Below are positions 25,588 to 34,375 of a stretch of 64,000 nt of DNA, in pieces (position 1 is the first letter of the stretch; each line of letters opens with the position of its first letter). This DNA comes from Lachnospira eligens. Its GTDB lineage: Bacteria > Bacillota > Clostridia > Lachnospirales > Lachnospiraceae. The translations under genes and the position numbers were made by a program. A model generated the notes under the pieces. The model saw only the letters and a program-made list of their open reading frames with translations, was not told the origin of the DNA and did not search any database. Location: assembly GCF_009680455.1 (NCBI RefSeq), contig NZ_WKRD01000002.1:310001-374000 (forward strand), in the 5' to 3' direction.

Positions 25588-26652
25588 TTATTTGTTACCA
25601 TACAACTTCCGTGCTACCGCAAATGCTTCCTCAGGAATCCCCATTTCTCTATACATTTCCTTCCAGTCTTCTGTAAGTTGTCCTTTTAATTCAAGCTGTG
25701 TTTTCCTGTTTATACCTGAAAATACCCCAAACCATTTACGGACATCCGGATTGCTTTTGTAAAAACTGCCACCCTCACGCTTTATCTGCATGTCCATAAC
25801 TGCTGTTATCTGTAACATAAGATGCAATTCACCGGTTACATCAGACGCCTCCATGAGAACATCAGGTCTTTTGTTGTAAAAGTCCATAAAGTACTGCATA
25901 GCACCCTTTGTATCCTCTTTTGCAAGAAAAGACGACAAAACTGCTTTCAGCTCCCTTGTTTCGGCTTTTTCGCCAACCATTCCAACCTTGCATTCCTTTA
26001 CATTGATATTGTTTACTCTCACCCACACAAGCAATAAGAATTCAGATATAAAGCCAAACACACGCCTGTGGTATGAATCCTTATCAGTCTCCATATCAAT
26101 GCGTTTCTGAACCTCAAAGAATATCGTAAACAGCCACTCAGCATATTTATCAAAAAGCTCTTTAGAAGTGACTATCATATTTCCAAAATATGTCTCATTG
26201 CCATTAACAAGCTGTATAAATGTATCATAATACTCGGGATATAATTCCTTAATAACTTCACCTGTCATGTCAAGCGCAGTTACATTATGATTAGCAGAAA
26301 ATCCGTAATGATATGAATTATTAAGAACGACTCTCTTGGTTGTAACAAGTTCGTACTCCTTAAAAATCTGCTCATACTGCTTTTCATTCATAATATGCTC
26401 GTTCTCGTCAATAAGATATCTTCTGTAATGGCATGTTCCAACATAATTAATATCATGCACATTTTTCCATATCCAGTATAATCCTGTAAGTTCACTATAA
26501 TAACCGTTAAGAGCCGATATATTATCTCCTGTATCGTCCCTGAGATACCCCAGTGGTGAATTAATGGCTGTACCTACCTGAAGTGGCACATACATATTAT
26601 CATCAGGCTTTGTAAAATGTTTATGTGTAAGTGTGTAAATTGTTAAGTCCAT
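25588..26652 (-). CDS. DUF4422 family glycosyltransferase
   Basis: A protein of 354 residues whose first 210 match the DUF4422 family, found in capsule and exopolysaccharide loci and thought to be glycosyltransferases. Typical segments are IYTLTHKHF, VGTAINSPLGYLRDDTGDNIS, ELTGLYWIWKN and YVGTCHYRRYL. The C-terminal part is unassigned. There is no signal peptide. The ATG at 26652 follows AGGGTG; a GTG at 26658 is the alternative. It is immediately downstream of niaR (2 bp), at the end of the NAD operon, with no functional link apparent. Acceptor and donor sugars are unknown. Confidence 0.8.
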   Translation of the reverse strand: MDLTIYTLTHKHFTKPDDNMYVPLQVGTAINSPLGYLRDDTGDNISALNGYYSELTGLYWIWKNVHDINYVGTCHYRRYLIDENEHIMNEKQYEQIFKEYELVTTKRVVLNNSYHYGFSANHNVTALDMTGEVIKELYPEYYDTFIQLVNGNETYFGNMIVTSKELFDKYAEWLFTIFFEVQKRIDMETDKDSYHRRVFGFISEFLLLVWVRVNNINVKECKVGMVGEKAETRELKAVLSSFLAKEDTKGAMQYFMDFYNKRPDVLMEASDVTGELHLMLQITAVMDMQIKREGGSFYKSNPDVRKWFGVFSGINRKTQLELKGQLTEDWKEMYREMGIPEEAFAVARKLYGNK

Positions 26653-26654
26653 AT

Positions 26655-27200
26655 TCACCCTTTATGCCAGAAATCCACTGGCTCATACTCCTGCAATTTT
26701 GCAAGAAATCCAAGTTTTCCAAGCTCCTCCTGAATTAAATCCAGTGTCTGTTCGTCATCCGCAACAATTGTATGATAATGATATCCTGATGTCACATTCA
26801 TCAATAGGCTGCTCTTTCCATTTGCAATTTCCTCAAGATATTTCCTGATATCACGCCTTGAATGTATATTCATCTCCGCTCTTATAACACCATATACCTT
26901 GTGATATACAAAAACGTCTCTTATCCATCCACCCATGTCAACTATTGCTCCAAGCTCTGCTTCCACCTCATCATCTTCATGTTTAACCTTAAGTATGCGG
27001 CTGTACTCCTGCTTATCATTAAGCACATAGCCTCTGTTAGTTGAGAAAACATCTATATTCTTCGCGCGGATAAGCGCTATATCCTGCACTATAACCTGCC
27101 TGCTTACATCTAATATCTGTGCAAGCTGTGTACCCGGCACAGGACTTGACGAATGTTTTAATATATCTACTATCTGATTTCTTCTCTCTTCTCCATTCAT
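26655..27200 (-). CDS. niaR: Niacin-responsive transcriptional repressor NiaR
   Basis: A 181-residue regulator with an N-terminal helix-turn-helix (about residues 3-55, GTQLAQILDVSRQVIVQDIALIR) and a C-terminal 3H domain (about 75-175) that carries the conserved histidines (VYHKVYG, NIHSRRD, GYHYHTI). NiaR proteins repress NAD synthesis and niacin uptake genes when nicotinic acid is plentiful. The chosen ATG at 27200 has GGGGAG upstream. It is co-transcribed with nadABC, so it probably represses its own operon through the promoter at 30458-30486. Confidence 0.92.
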   Translation of the reverse strand: MNGEERRNQIVDILKHSSSPVPGTQLAQILDVSRQVIVQDIALIRAKNIDVFSTNRGYVLNDKQEYSRILKVKHEDDEVEAELGAIVDMGGWIRDVFVYHKVYGVIRAEMNIHSRRDIRKYLEEIANGKSSLLMNVTSGYHYHTIVADDEQTLDLIQEELGKLGFLAKLQEYEPVDFWHKG

Positions 27201-27232
27201 TGCTACAACTCCCCAGTTCACCCCGACAATAA

Positions 27233-28093
27233 TTACTCCTGTACAGGATGAAGATTTTTTAATGAAATGTCCATAATTGGTGCAGAATGTGTAAGTGCAC
27301 CACTTGATACAAAGTCTACACCAAGGTCAGTAATTTTTGCAATGTTTTCTTTAGTTACATTTCCCGAAACTTCAACTAAAGCTTTTCCACCAATTATATT
27401 CATAGCCTCTCGCATATCCTCATGACTCATATTATCAAGCATAATAATATCTGCACCTGCCTCAACAGCTTCACGCACCATTGAAAGGTTCTCAACTTCA
27501 ACTTCTATCTTTCTTACAAATGGTGCATATTCCTTAGCCATTGTAACTGCCTGCTTAACTCCGCCTGCAGCACCTATATGGTTATCCTTAAGGAGTACTC
27601 CGTCTGTAAGATTATATCTGTGGTTATTACCACCTCCGATTCTGACAGCATACTTCTCAAATATACGGTTATTAGGTGATGTCTTTCTTGTATCAAGAAG
27701 CTTTGTCTTAGTTCCTGCAAGCAGCTTCGCAACACCATTAGTATATGTCGCAATTCCACTCATTCTCTGGAGATAATTAAGTGCTGTTCTTTCTCCACAC
27801 AGAAGAACTCTTATATCTCCTCTTACAACTGCCATCTTCTGACCTTTCTTAACCTCATCCCCGTCTTTTGCAAAAAATGTAATCTCTACATCTTCATCAA
27901 GCAGTTCAAATGTTCTTGCAAATACCTGCAGACCACATATTATTCCGTCCTGCTTGCATATAAGCTCGACTTCTCCAAGTTTTGGTTCTGGCATAACACT
28001 GTTAGTTGACACATCCTCACTTGTAATATCTTCTTTAAGTGCTCCAAGAATGAGCGGATCCACATTTAACTTTAAAGTAACTTTATCAAACAT
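27233..28093 (-). CDS. nadC: Quinolinate phosphoribosyltransferase (carboxylating)
   Basis: NadC joins quinolinate with PRPP to form nicotinate mononucleotide, the third step of de novo NAD synthesis. The 286-residue protein has the family motifs ALNYLQRMSGIAT, LLDTRKTSPNNR and RIGGGNNHRYNLTDGVLLKDNH, which hold the substrate-binding arginine, lysine and histidine residues. Length is typical. It follows nadB by 22 bp in the nadA-nadB-nadC-niaR operon. Confidence 0.97.
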   Translation of the reverse strand: MFDKVTLKLNVDPLILGALKEDITSEDVSTNSVMPEPKLGEVELICKQDGIICGLQVFARTFELLDEDVEITFFAKDGDEVKKGQKMAVVRGDIRVLLCGERTALNYLQRMSGIATYTNGVAKLLAGTKTKLLDTRKTSPNNRIFEKYAVRIGGGNNHRYNLTDGVLLKDNHIGAAGGVKQAVTMAKEYAPFVRKIEVEVENLSMVREAVEAGADIIMLDNMSHEDMREAMNIIGGKALVEVSGNVTKENIAKITDLGVDFVSSGALTHSAPIMDISLKNLHPVQE

Positions 28094-28115
28094 ATCATTT
28101 CTCCATTTCTATATA

Positions 28116-29453
28116 TTATGCGTAATTCTTCTTCTGGCTTTCTTCATAGGCTTTATCTGCCTCTTCAATCTTTTTATTGACTAATTCTGCATATTCTCCG
28201 TCAATTTTCGACTCATCTGCATATTTTTCTGCATCAAATGTATCAAAATATGTAATCTCATCCTGTGTCGGTTTTACAACTGCATTTTCAGTAATATCAA
28301 GCGCTGCCCTCTTTGCAAACACAAGACTTTCAAGAAGTGAATTGCTTGCAAGCCTGTTTCTTCCATGAACTCCGTTGCAGGCTGTCTCGCCTATTGCATA
28401 CAGGTTATCCATTGTTGTTCTGCTCTCATGGTCTACCTTAATTCCTCCCATGAAATAGTGCTGTGCAGGAACAACCGGAATACACTCTTTTGACGGGTCA
28501 TATCCCTTATCAATACAATACTGCACTATATTAGGAAAATGCGTTTTTAATTCTTCTTCAGGTATTGTCCTTAAATCTTCCCATACAAAGTCTGTATTGT
28601 CCTTTGCCATCTGTTTTCTAATCTCTTCTGTAAGCAGGTCTCTTGGTAGCAGCTCATTAACAAATCTTTTTCCATTCTTATCATAAAGCTTTGCGCCTTC
28701 GCCTCTTACTGATTCAGATATAAGAAAGCTCCTGTCTTCCTCTTTGTCAGAATAAAATGTTGTCGGATGAATCTGGACATAATTAATATCCTTTAATTCT
28801 ACTCCATGCTTTATAGCAATTGCAATTGCATCTCCTGTAAGATGTCTGAAATTCGTTGAATGTCTGTATAAACCACCAATTCCACCTGTAGCAAGTACAA
28901 CATCTGAAGCTTCTACCTTAATAAGCTCTCCATTTTCTGTCCTTATAACCGCACCAAGGCATCTGTTATCTCTGCTTATTATATCAAGCAGTCTTGTGTA
29001 TTCCATAATTGTCACATTTGGAAGAGTTCTCACCTTCTCTAACAGATGGCTTGTTATCTCTTTACCTGTAATATCTTCATGGAATATTATCCTGTTAGAT
29101 GAATGAGCTCCTTCTCTTGTGTATGCAAGACTTCCGTCAGCCTCTCTTGCAAATCTTGCTCCACAATCGACAAGATCTTTTACTACATCTGCTGATGAAC
29201 GGATCATTATTTCAACAGATTTCTTATCATTTTCATAATGGCCGGCTTTCATTGTATCTTCAAAATAACTGTCGTAATCTTCTTCACATTTTAGCATACA
29301 CATACCGCCCTGTGCCAGAAATGAATCACTGCTCTCACAATCAGACTTTGTTATCATAAGAATCTTCTTATCAGCAGGCAGATTCATTGCCATATACAGA
29401 CCAGAACAGCCACATCCGGCTATCAGCACATCTGTTTTAATTGTATTATTCAT
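28116..29453 (-). CDS. nadB: L-aspartate oxidase
   Basis: NadB oxidises L-aspartate to iminoaspartate using FAD, the first step of NAD synthesis. The FAD-binding motif is near the N-terminus (VLIAGCGCSGLYMAMNL), with the succinate dehydrogenase/fumarate reductase flavoprotein signatures ATGGIGGLYRHSTN, VQIHPTTF, RGEGA and GETACNGVHGRNRLASNSLLE. At 445 residues it is about 90 shorter than the E. coli protein, with the C-terminal helical domain reduced, as in many Clostridia. It lies between nadA and nadC. Confidence 0.96.
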   Translation of the reverse strand: MNNTIKTDVLIAGCGCSGLYMAMNLPADKKILMITKSDCESSDSFLAQGGMCMLKCEEDYDSYFEDTMKAGHYENDKKSVEIMIRSSADVVKDLVDCGARFAREADGSLAYTREGAHSSNRIIFHEDITGKEITSHLLEKVRTLPNVTIMEYTRLLDIISRDNRCLGAVIRTENGELIKVEASDVVLATGGIGGLYRHSTNFRHLTGDAIAIAIKHGVELKDINYVQIHPTTFYSDKEEDRSFLISESVRGEGAKLYDKNGKRFVNELLPRDLLTEEIRKQMAKDNTDFVWEDLRTIPEEELKTHFPNIVQYCIDKGYDPSKECIPVVPAQHYFMGGIKVDHESRTTMDNLYAIGETACNGVHGRNRLASNSLLESLVFAKRAALDITENAVVKPTQDEITYFDTFDAEKYADESKIDGEYAELVNKKIEEADKAYEESQKKNYA

Positions 29454-29488
29454 AGGATACCTCCATTCTTTCTGCGCATACTACAATC

Positions 29489-30394
29489 TTACTTTGCAAG
29501 CTCAAGCATTCTTGTAAGTGGCTTCATTGCTTTCTTTGCAACTTCTTCGTCTACAAACACTTCATTATTTTCCTGTTCAAGAACATCAAGCACCTTATCT
29601 AAGGTTACCATCTTCATGTTGACACATACCTGGTCAGGCTTTAATGTATACAGTTTCTTGCCAGGTGCCTTTTTTCTTATCTCACCAAATACACCATCAA
29701 CTGTTGCAATTATGAATTCCTCACAATCTGTATCTACAACATAATCAATAATTCCTGATGTACTGCCTATGTAATCAGCATATTTTAATACTTCCTCTGT
29801 ACATTCAGGGTGTGCTGCAAGCTTTGCCTGTGGATATTTCTTCTTAGTTTCAACGACCATATCCTCTGTTATCGCGACATGTCTTGGACAGAAGCCTTTA
29901 TTAAGAATCACATTTTTCTCTGGCACCTGCTTTGCAACGAATCTTCCAAGATTCTGATCAGGAATAAAGAAGATGTTTTTATTAGGAAGGTTCTTTACTA
30001 TCTTTACTGCATTTGATGATGTCACACAGACGTCTGAATAAGTCTTTAGCTCTGCTGTTGAATTGATGTAACAGACAACTGCAAGGTCATCATACTGTTC
30101 ACGCATCTTAAGAATTTCTTCCTTAGTTGCCATATGTGCCATTGGACAATCAGCCCCCGGCTCTGGCATAAGCACCTTCTTTTCCGGATTAAGAATCTTA
30201 GCACTCTCACCCATGAACTCAACACCCGCAAATACTATAATATCCTGATCTACCTTAGTAGCTATCTTGCTAAGATAGAATGAATCCCCAACATAATCAG
30301 CAACTTCCTGAACATCTTCATCTACATAATAATGTGCAAGAATAACTGCATTCTTCTCTTTTTTCAACTTTAAAATATCACTTGTAACTGACAT
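29489..30394 (-). CDS. nadA: Quinolinate synthase
   Basis: NadA condenses iminoaspartate with dihydroxyacetone phosphate to make quinolinate, using a 4Fe-4S cluster. The 301-residue protein shows three internal repeats, each with a cluster cysteine region, for example CYINSTAELK, NKGFCPRH and HPECTEEVLKYADYIGSTSG. It is the first gene of the NAD operon. Its promoter is at 30458-30486 and a TATGTAAAC-type repeated sequence lies in the leader. Confidence 0.97.
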   Translation of the reverse strand: MSVTSDILKLKKEKNAVILAHYYVDEDVQEVADYVGDSFYLSKIATKVDQDIIVFAGVEFMGESAKILNPEKKVLMPEPGADCPMAHMATKEEILKMREQYDDLAVVCYINSTAELKTYSDVCVTSSNAVKIVKNLPNKNIFFIPDQNLGRFVAKQVPEKNVILNKGFCPRHVAITEDMVVETKKKYPQAKLAAHPECTEEVLKYADYIGSTSGIIDYVVDTDCEEFIIATVDGVFGEIRKKAPGKKLYTLKPDQVCVNMKMVTLDKVLDVLEQENNEVFVDEEVAKKAMKPLTRMLELAK

Positions 30395-30415
30395 ATTGCT
30401 TCTCCAATCGTTAAG

Positions 30416-30486
30416 GTTTACATATGCTTGACTTGCGTTTTACATACATTGTGCTAGAGTATACCACGAATGTTTACATGTGACAA
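30416..30486 (-). promoter_or_regulatory. nad operon promoter with repeated ATGTAAA motifs
   Basis: TTGTCA (30481-30486) and TATACT (30458-30463) are spaced by 17 bp on the minus strand. Minus-strand copies of ATGTAAA(A)C occur at 30472-30479 (within the promoter), 30437-30445 and 30416-30423. These are candidate NiaR sites; the true operator was not compared with known ones. Confidence 0.6.
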
Positions 30487-30573
30487 GACAGTTGTAAAAT
30501 TTTCTGTACAGTTGGGGTGTTGGGTTGCTCTGCCGATTTCTCTGGTATATTTTTCTATTAAGCTGTTATTTTG

Positions 30574-30705
30574 CCTACGCATACTTGTTAATCACGCAAT
30601 TGCGTAGGTTTTTTCTCACTAAAAAAAGGAGCTTCATCATTGATGAAACTCCTTTTTTGTAAAATAACACCTACACAATCTACATTTTGATGTTAAATAG
30701 TAGGT
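30574..30705. repeat. Dispersed CCTAC/GTAGG hairpin element, copy B
   Basis: The hairpin CCTACGC (30574-30580) with GCGTAGG (30602-30608) is followed by a CACTAAAAAA-GGAG block, a terminator, and a CACCTAC...TTAAATAGTAGGTTTTT block. This is the same ordered set of blocks as at 10389-10587. The rest of the 30395-30743 gap contains only the nad promoter. Confidence 0.5.
30621..30658. terminator. Bidirectional intrinsic terminator
   Basis: GGAGCTTCATC (30628-30638) pairs with GATGAAACTCC (30642-30652) with one mismatch, flanked by seven A and six T. It would end the cadmium operon transcript on the minus strand and lies within the dispersed repeat. Confidence 0.85.
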
Positions 30706-30743
30706 TTTTCCAGCCATTCCAGTCCTGAACAGCCCTATCATAA

Positions 30744-31103
30744 TTACATATCTTCCTCAATATGTTCTCTTCCCTGTGCGATTATGCTTCTTACATGATC
30801 GTCTGCCAGTGAATAGAATATTGATTTACCTTCTCTTCTGTTCTTAACCAACTTGTTCTGTTTCAATATTCTTAGCTGATGAGATATTGCAGACTGTGTC
30901 ATATTGAGAGCCTGTGCTAAATCACATACGCACACTTCTGCCTCAAATAATACATACAGTATTCTAATTCTCGTTGAATCACCGAATACCTTGAACAATT
31001 CTGCAAGGTCGTATAATTCATTCTCATCTGGCATTGTTTCATTAACTATCTTTAATAAGTCCTCATGTATTTCTATTGACTCACAGCATTCACAATCTGC
31101 CAT
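30744..31103 (-). CDS. ArsR/SmtB family metal-sensing repressor (CadC-like)
   Basis: A 119-residue winged-helix repressor. The N-terminal CECCES and the EVCVCDLA motif of the recognition region resemble the cysteines with which CadC binds Cd or Pb, and DDHVRSIIAQGREH at the C-terminus resembles the zinc site of the alpha-5 helix. The helix-turn-helix is MTQSAISHQLRILKQNKLV. Metal binding releases it from DNA. It follows the P-type ATPase gene and probably represses the operon via the operator at 33320-33343. Confidence 0.92.
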   Translation of the reverse strand: MADCECCESIEIHEDLLKIVNETMPDENELYDLAELFKVFGDSTRIRILYVLFEAEVCVCDLAQALNMTQSAISHQLRILKQNKLVKNRREGKSIFYSLADDHVRSIIAQGREHIEEDM

Positions 31104-31119
31104 TATATTACCTCTTTCT

Positions 31120-33015
31120 TTATAAGTTCTTTACGAATAATGCTCTTATTGCATTGATTACAGCAATAACCATTACACCTACATCTGCAAATATTGCTAC
31201 CCACATGTTTGCTATACCTATTGCACCAAGCACCAGACATATAAGCTTTATGCCTATTGCAAAATAAATATTTTCATAAACAATACGTAAGCATTTTCTT
31301 GATATCTTAATTGCCTTGGATATCTTTAACGGGTCATCGTCCATCAATACTATGTCAGCTGCTTCTATAGCGGCGTCACTTCCTAATGCGCCCATTGCTA
31401 TTCCGATATCTGCTCTTGAAAGTACCGGTGCATCATTGATACCATCACCTACAAATGCAAGCTTTTTCTTTGATTTCTTATGTTCTAACAGCTCCTCAAC
31501 CTTAGAAACCTTATCTGCCGGAAGCAATTCACTGTACACAGCATCTATATTTAATTCTTTAGCTACAGCATCTGCTACATTCTTTGCATCACCGGTAAGC
31601 ATTACTGTCTTACGTACTCCAGCTTTCTTAAGTTCTTCTATAGCCTGCTTTGCATGAGGCTTTAACAAATCTGATATTAGTATAAGTCCTGCATATGCCC
31701 CGTCAACTGCCACATGAACCTGAGTTCCGGCCTCGTTGCACTCTGCATATTCAAGACCGAGTCTTCTCATAAGCTTTCTGTTACCTGCAGCCACTTCTCT
31801 TCCTGATACATTAGCCTTAACACCTTCACCACTGATTTCCTCAACATCTGTAACTAATGTCTTGTCAATCTCTTTTCCATAAGCTTTCTGTAAACTCTTG
31901 CTTATAGGGTGTGTTGAATAGCTTTCTGCAAATGCAGCATATTTTATAAGTTCATCTTTGTCAATAGTGTTATTATATACACCACTGACCTCAAATACTC
32001 CCTGTGTCATAGTTCCTGTCTTATCAAAGACAACAATGTCTGTCTCTGCAAGTGCTTCAAGATAACTTGAACCTTTTACAAGAACACCCTGATTACTTGC
32101 TCCACCGATTCCTGCAAAGAAGCTGAGCGGAATACTTATGACAAGTGCACAAGGACAGCTTATTACTAAAAATGTAAGCGCTCTGTATATCCACATTCCC
32201 CACTGAGGAGATACTCCTAAGAATATCATGCTTACAAGTGGTGGAATTATAGCAAGTGCCAGCGCACCGTAACAGACTGCAGGTGTATATATCTTTGCAA
32301 ATTTACTGATAAAGTTCTCTGAACGCGATTTCTTGGAACTTGCATTCTCTACAAGATCAAGTATCTTAGATACTGTGGATTCACCAAATTCCTTAGTTGT
32401 GCGGATCTTAAGCACACCTGACATATTAATGCAGCCGCTTATTACTTCATCACCAGCCTTTGCTTGTCTTGGAAGGCTTTCACCTGTAAGTGCACTTGTA
32501 TTAAGAGTTGTATTACCTTCTTCAATAATACCATCAATAGGAACTTTCTCTCCCGGCTGGACAACAATAACTGTACCAACCTCTACTTCATCAGGATCTA
32601 CCTGCTCAAGCTTTCCATCAACTTCAATATTGGCATAATCAGGTCTGATGTCCATAAGCTCACTTATGTTCTTACGGCTCTTTCCAACTGCAATATTCTG
32701 AAACAGCTCACCAATCTGATAAAAGAGCATAACCGCAATTGCTTCTGTAAAATCACCATCATCTACAAGTGCAATTATAATTGCACCTACAGTTGCAACT
32801 GCCATAAGGAAATTCTCATCAAATACCTGTCTGTTAAGAATTCCCTTAATTGCTTTCCTTAAAATATCATATCCAATAACAAGATAAGGAACCATGTACA
32901 TTATAAAAAGAACAACCGTAGGAATATCAACAAATGTGCTTATCACCTTAAAAGCAATCATAAGGACTGCTGCGATAATGATTCTTGTAAGCATCTTTTT
33001 CTGCTTTTTATTCAT
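31120..33015 (-). CDS. cadA: Heavy-metal P1B-type ATPase (Cd/Zn/Pb efflux)
   Basis: A membrane pump of 631 residues that exports divalent soft metals using ATP. Visible motifs are the TGES actuator loop, CPCALVIS in the transmembrane metal site, DKTGTMTQG with the phosphorylated aspartate, the SYSTHPISKS motif, and GDGINDAPVL. The N-terminal metal-binding domain found in many relatives is absent and is encoded instead by the separate small gene upstream. CPC with the CadC-like repressor points to Cd/Zn rather than copper. The operon order is HMA gene, pump, repressor. Confidence 0.93.
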   Translation of the reverse strand: MNKKQKKMLTRIIIAAVLMIAFKVISTFVDIPTVVLFIMYMVPYLVIGYDILRKAIKGILNRQVFDENFLMAVATVGAIIIALVDDGDFTEAIAVMLFYQIGELFQNIAVGKSRKNISELMDIRPDYANIEVDGKLEQVDPDEVEVGTVIVVQPGEKVPIDGIIEEGNTTLNTSALTGESLPRQAKAGDEVISGCINMSGVLKIRTTKEFGESTVSKILDLVENASSKKSRSENFISKFAKIYTPAVCYGALALAIIPPLVSMIFLGVSPQWGMWIYRALTFLVISCPCALVISIPLSFFAGIGGASNQGVLVKGSSYLEALAETDIVVFDKTGTMTQGVFEVSGVYNNTIDKDELIKYAAFAESYSTHPISKSLQKAYGKEIDKTLVTDVEEISGEGVKANVSGREVAAGNRKLMRRLGLEYAECNEAGTQVHVAVDGAYAGLILISDLLKPHAKQAIEELKKAGVRKTVMLTGDAKNVADAVAKELNIDAVYSELLPADKVSKVEELLEHKKSKKKLAFVGDGINDAPVLSRADIGIAMGALGSDAAIEAADIVLMDDDPLKISKAIKISRKCLRIVYENIYFAIGIKLICLVLGAIGIANMWVAIFADVGVMVIAVINAIRALFVKNL

Positions 33016-33056
33016 ATTCTACTCCAATCTGCCAGAACAACTCTCACGGCTTTCTA

Positions 33057-33275
33057 TTACAGATATATCTCACAATCATCTTCTACTTTCTTGCAGTTCT
33101 TAAGAACATCCTGCATAACAGCCTTAGGATCCTGTCCTTCTTCAAATTCAACAATCATCTTAAGTGCCATAAAATTAACTGTAGCATCCTTAACACCTGC
33201 TGTATTCTTAGCTGCATCTTCCATCTTATTAGCACAGTTTGCACAATCAACATCAATCTTATAAGTCTTCTTCAT
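33057..33275 (-). CDS. Small heavy-metal-associated (HMA) domain protein
   Basis: A 72-residue ferredoxin-like HMA domain with the metal motif CANC (residues 11-14), as in metallochaperones and in the N-terminal domains of P-type ATPases. It precedes the cadA pump by 41 bp. The pump lacks its own HMA domain, so this protein may deliver metal to it or act as the missing regulatory domain in trans. Start has AAGGAGAG upstream. Confidence 0.9.
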   Translation of the reverse strand: MKKTYKIDVDCANCANKMEDAAKNTAGVKDATVNFMALKMIVEFEEGQDPKAVMQDVLKNCKKVEDDCEIYL

Positions 33276-33319
33276 AATATTCTCTCCTTAAAAACATTAA
33301 ATAATCAAAATTCTTTCAT

Positions 33320-33343
33320 ATGAACATTCATTCATATGTTCAT
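33320..33343. promoter_or_regulatory. ArsR-type operator of the cadmium operon
   Basis: ATGAACAT (33320-33327) and ATGTTCAT (33336-33343) form an 8-bp inverted repeat with 8-bp centre, like known CadC/CzrA operators. It lies just downstream of the -10 box, over the expected transcription start. Confidence 0.75.
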
Positions 33344-33347
33344 TTTC

Positions 33348-33375
33348 ATTATAACACCTATAAAACTTCTGTCAA
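33348..33375 (-). promoter_or_regulatory. Promoter of the cadmium operon
   Basis: TTGACA (33370-33375) and TATAAT (33348-33353) on the minus strand are spaced by 16 bp. The -35 box lies within the last codons of the SGNH hydrolase gene. Confidence 0.85.
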
Positions 33376-33984
33376 CAAGAATTCACTATATTTTTCCGCA
33401 AACATTTTATGTCCTTTCTCATCTAAATGCTGTCTGTCAACTTCACTTGGTTCAGCAGCACCAGCGGCATCAAAATAATAAAATCCATTTTCATTTGCTA
33501 TTTTTTCATATTCCCATGCAAGCTGCCTTGAAACATTTTCAGAACTTTCATTAAATTCAGGATCAAAGCCTTCTTCACCTACACCTTTTCCAAGATGAAT
33601 CGGAGAAATTATAACTATCTTTGCATGTTCTCCTGCTGTCTTGTTAGCCTTTCTTGCAACTGCCTCCATTCCTTTTGCAATTGTCTTTGCATCAGCATGA
33701 AATTCAGTCTTGCAGTCATTCGTACCAAGCATTATAGCTATAACATCTACCGGCTTATGTGATTCAACAACTACTCCAATAAGATCAATGCCCTTTCTTG
33801 CATCTCTTACAGCATCTGGAAATATAGTTGTTCTTCCGCACAGTCCCTCTTCAATAATATTATATTCATTTCCAAGAAGATTAGCTATTCTGCCTGTCCA
33901 TCTTACATCATAATCATATCTTCCTGATTTATCAGGCTTATATCCATAAGTATTAGAATCCCCAAAAAACAAAATATTTTTCAT
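33358..33984 (-). CDS. SGNH/GDSL family hydrolase
   Basis: A 208-residue esterase-like protein. The catalytic serine is in FFGDSNTYG (S10), block II G in GLCGRT, block III GTND, and the C-terminal DRQHLDEKGH carries the catalytic Asp and His. It resembles arylesterase/acetyl-esterase types acting on small acylated sugars. There is no signal peptide. The start at 33984 has GGGAGG upstream. It lies just upstream of the cadmium operon but appears unrelated. Substrate is unknown. Confidence 0.88.
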   Translation of the reverse strand: MKNILFFGDSNTYGYKPDKSGRYDYDVRWTGRIANLLGNEYNIIEEGLCGRTTIFPDAVRDARKGIDLIGVVVESHKPVDVIAIMLGTNDCKTEFHADAKTIAKGMEAVARKANKTAGEHAKIVIISPIHLGKGVGEEGFDPEFNESSENVSRQLAWEYEKIANENGFYYFDAAGAAEPSEVDRQHLDEKGHKMFAEKYSEFLLTEVL

Positions 33985-34114
33985 TGCCACATCCTCCCAT
34001 GTAATATCTATCATTGTTCATTCCATACTTGTTTAGTATGTTTATATGTTATTACCTGCATAGTGATTTGTCAACAAAAAATTATTATAAAAAAATATAA
34101 TTACTCACCCCGCC

Positions 34115-34375
34115 AGTAGGTTGTGTCAGTCTATATTTCCAAGTGGCGGTCTGTCAGAATATAAGCTTGATTTTTTATGAGCTGTGTGGGAGTTAGGGCT
34201 GCTATATACAAAAAATCAGTGCCAAAAAACACGTTCAAGCGTAGCGCGTTGTTTTTTAGCACTGTAATAGATTCTGTATATAGCAGCTCTTACTCCCACT
34301 AAGCGAATAAATCATGAAAGCTTGTGTTCTGACAGACCACCACTTGGAAATGTCCGAACCTAACACAACCCTACT
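34115..34375. repeat. 260-bp imperfect palindromic element (MITE-like)
   Basis: The two halves are imperfect reverse complements: AGTAGGTTGTGT (34115-34126) matches ACACAACCCTACT (34363-34375), and long inner blocks such as ATTTCCAAGTGG, GGTCTGTCAGAA, GCTGCTATATACA and CTAAAAAACA recur inverted, around a loop near 34233-34246. The RNA would be a very long hairpin. It has no coding capacity and reaches into the 3' end of the RNase H gene, supplying its stop codon. It looks like a miniature inverted-repeat element; nothing else is seen in the 33985-34359 gap. Confidence 0.8.
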
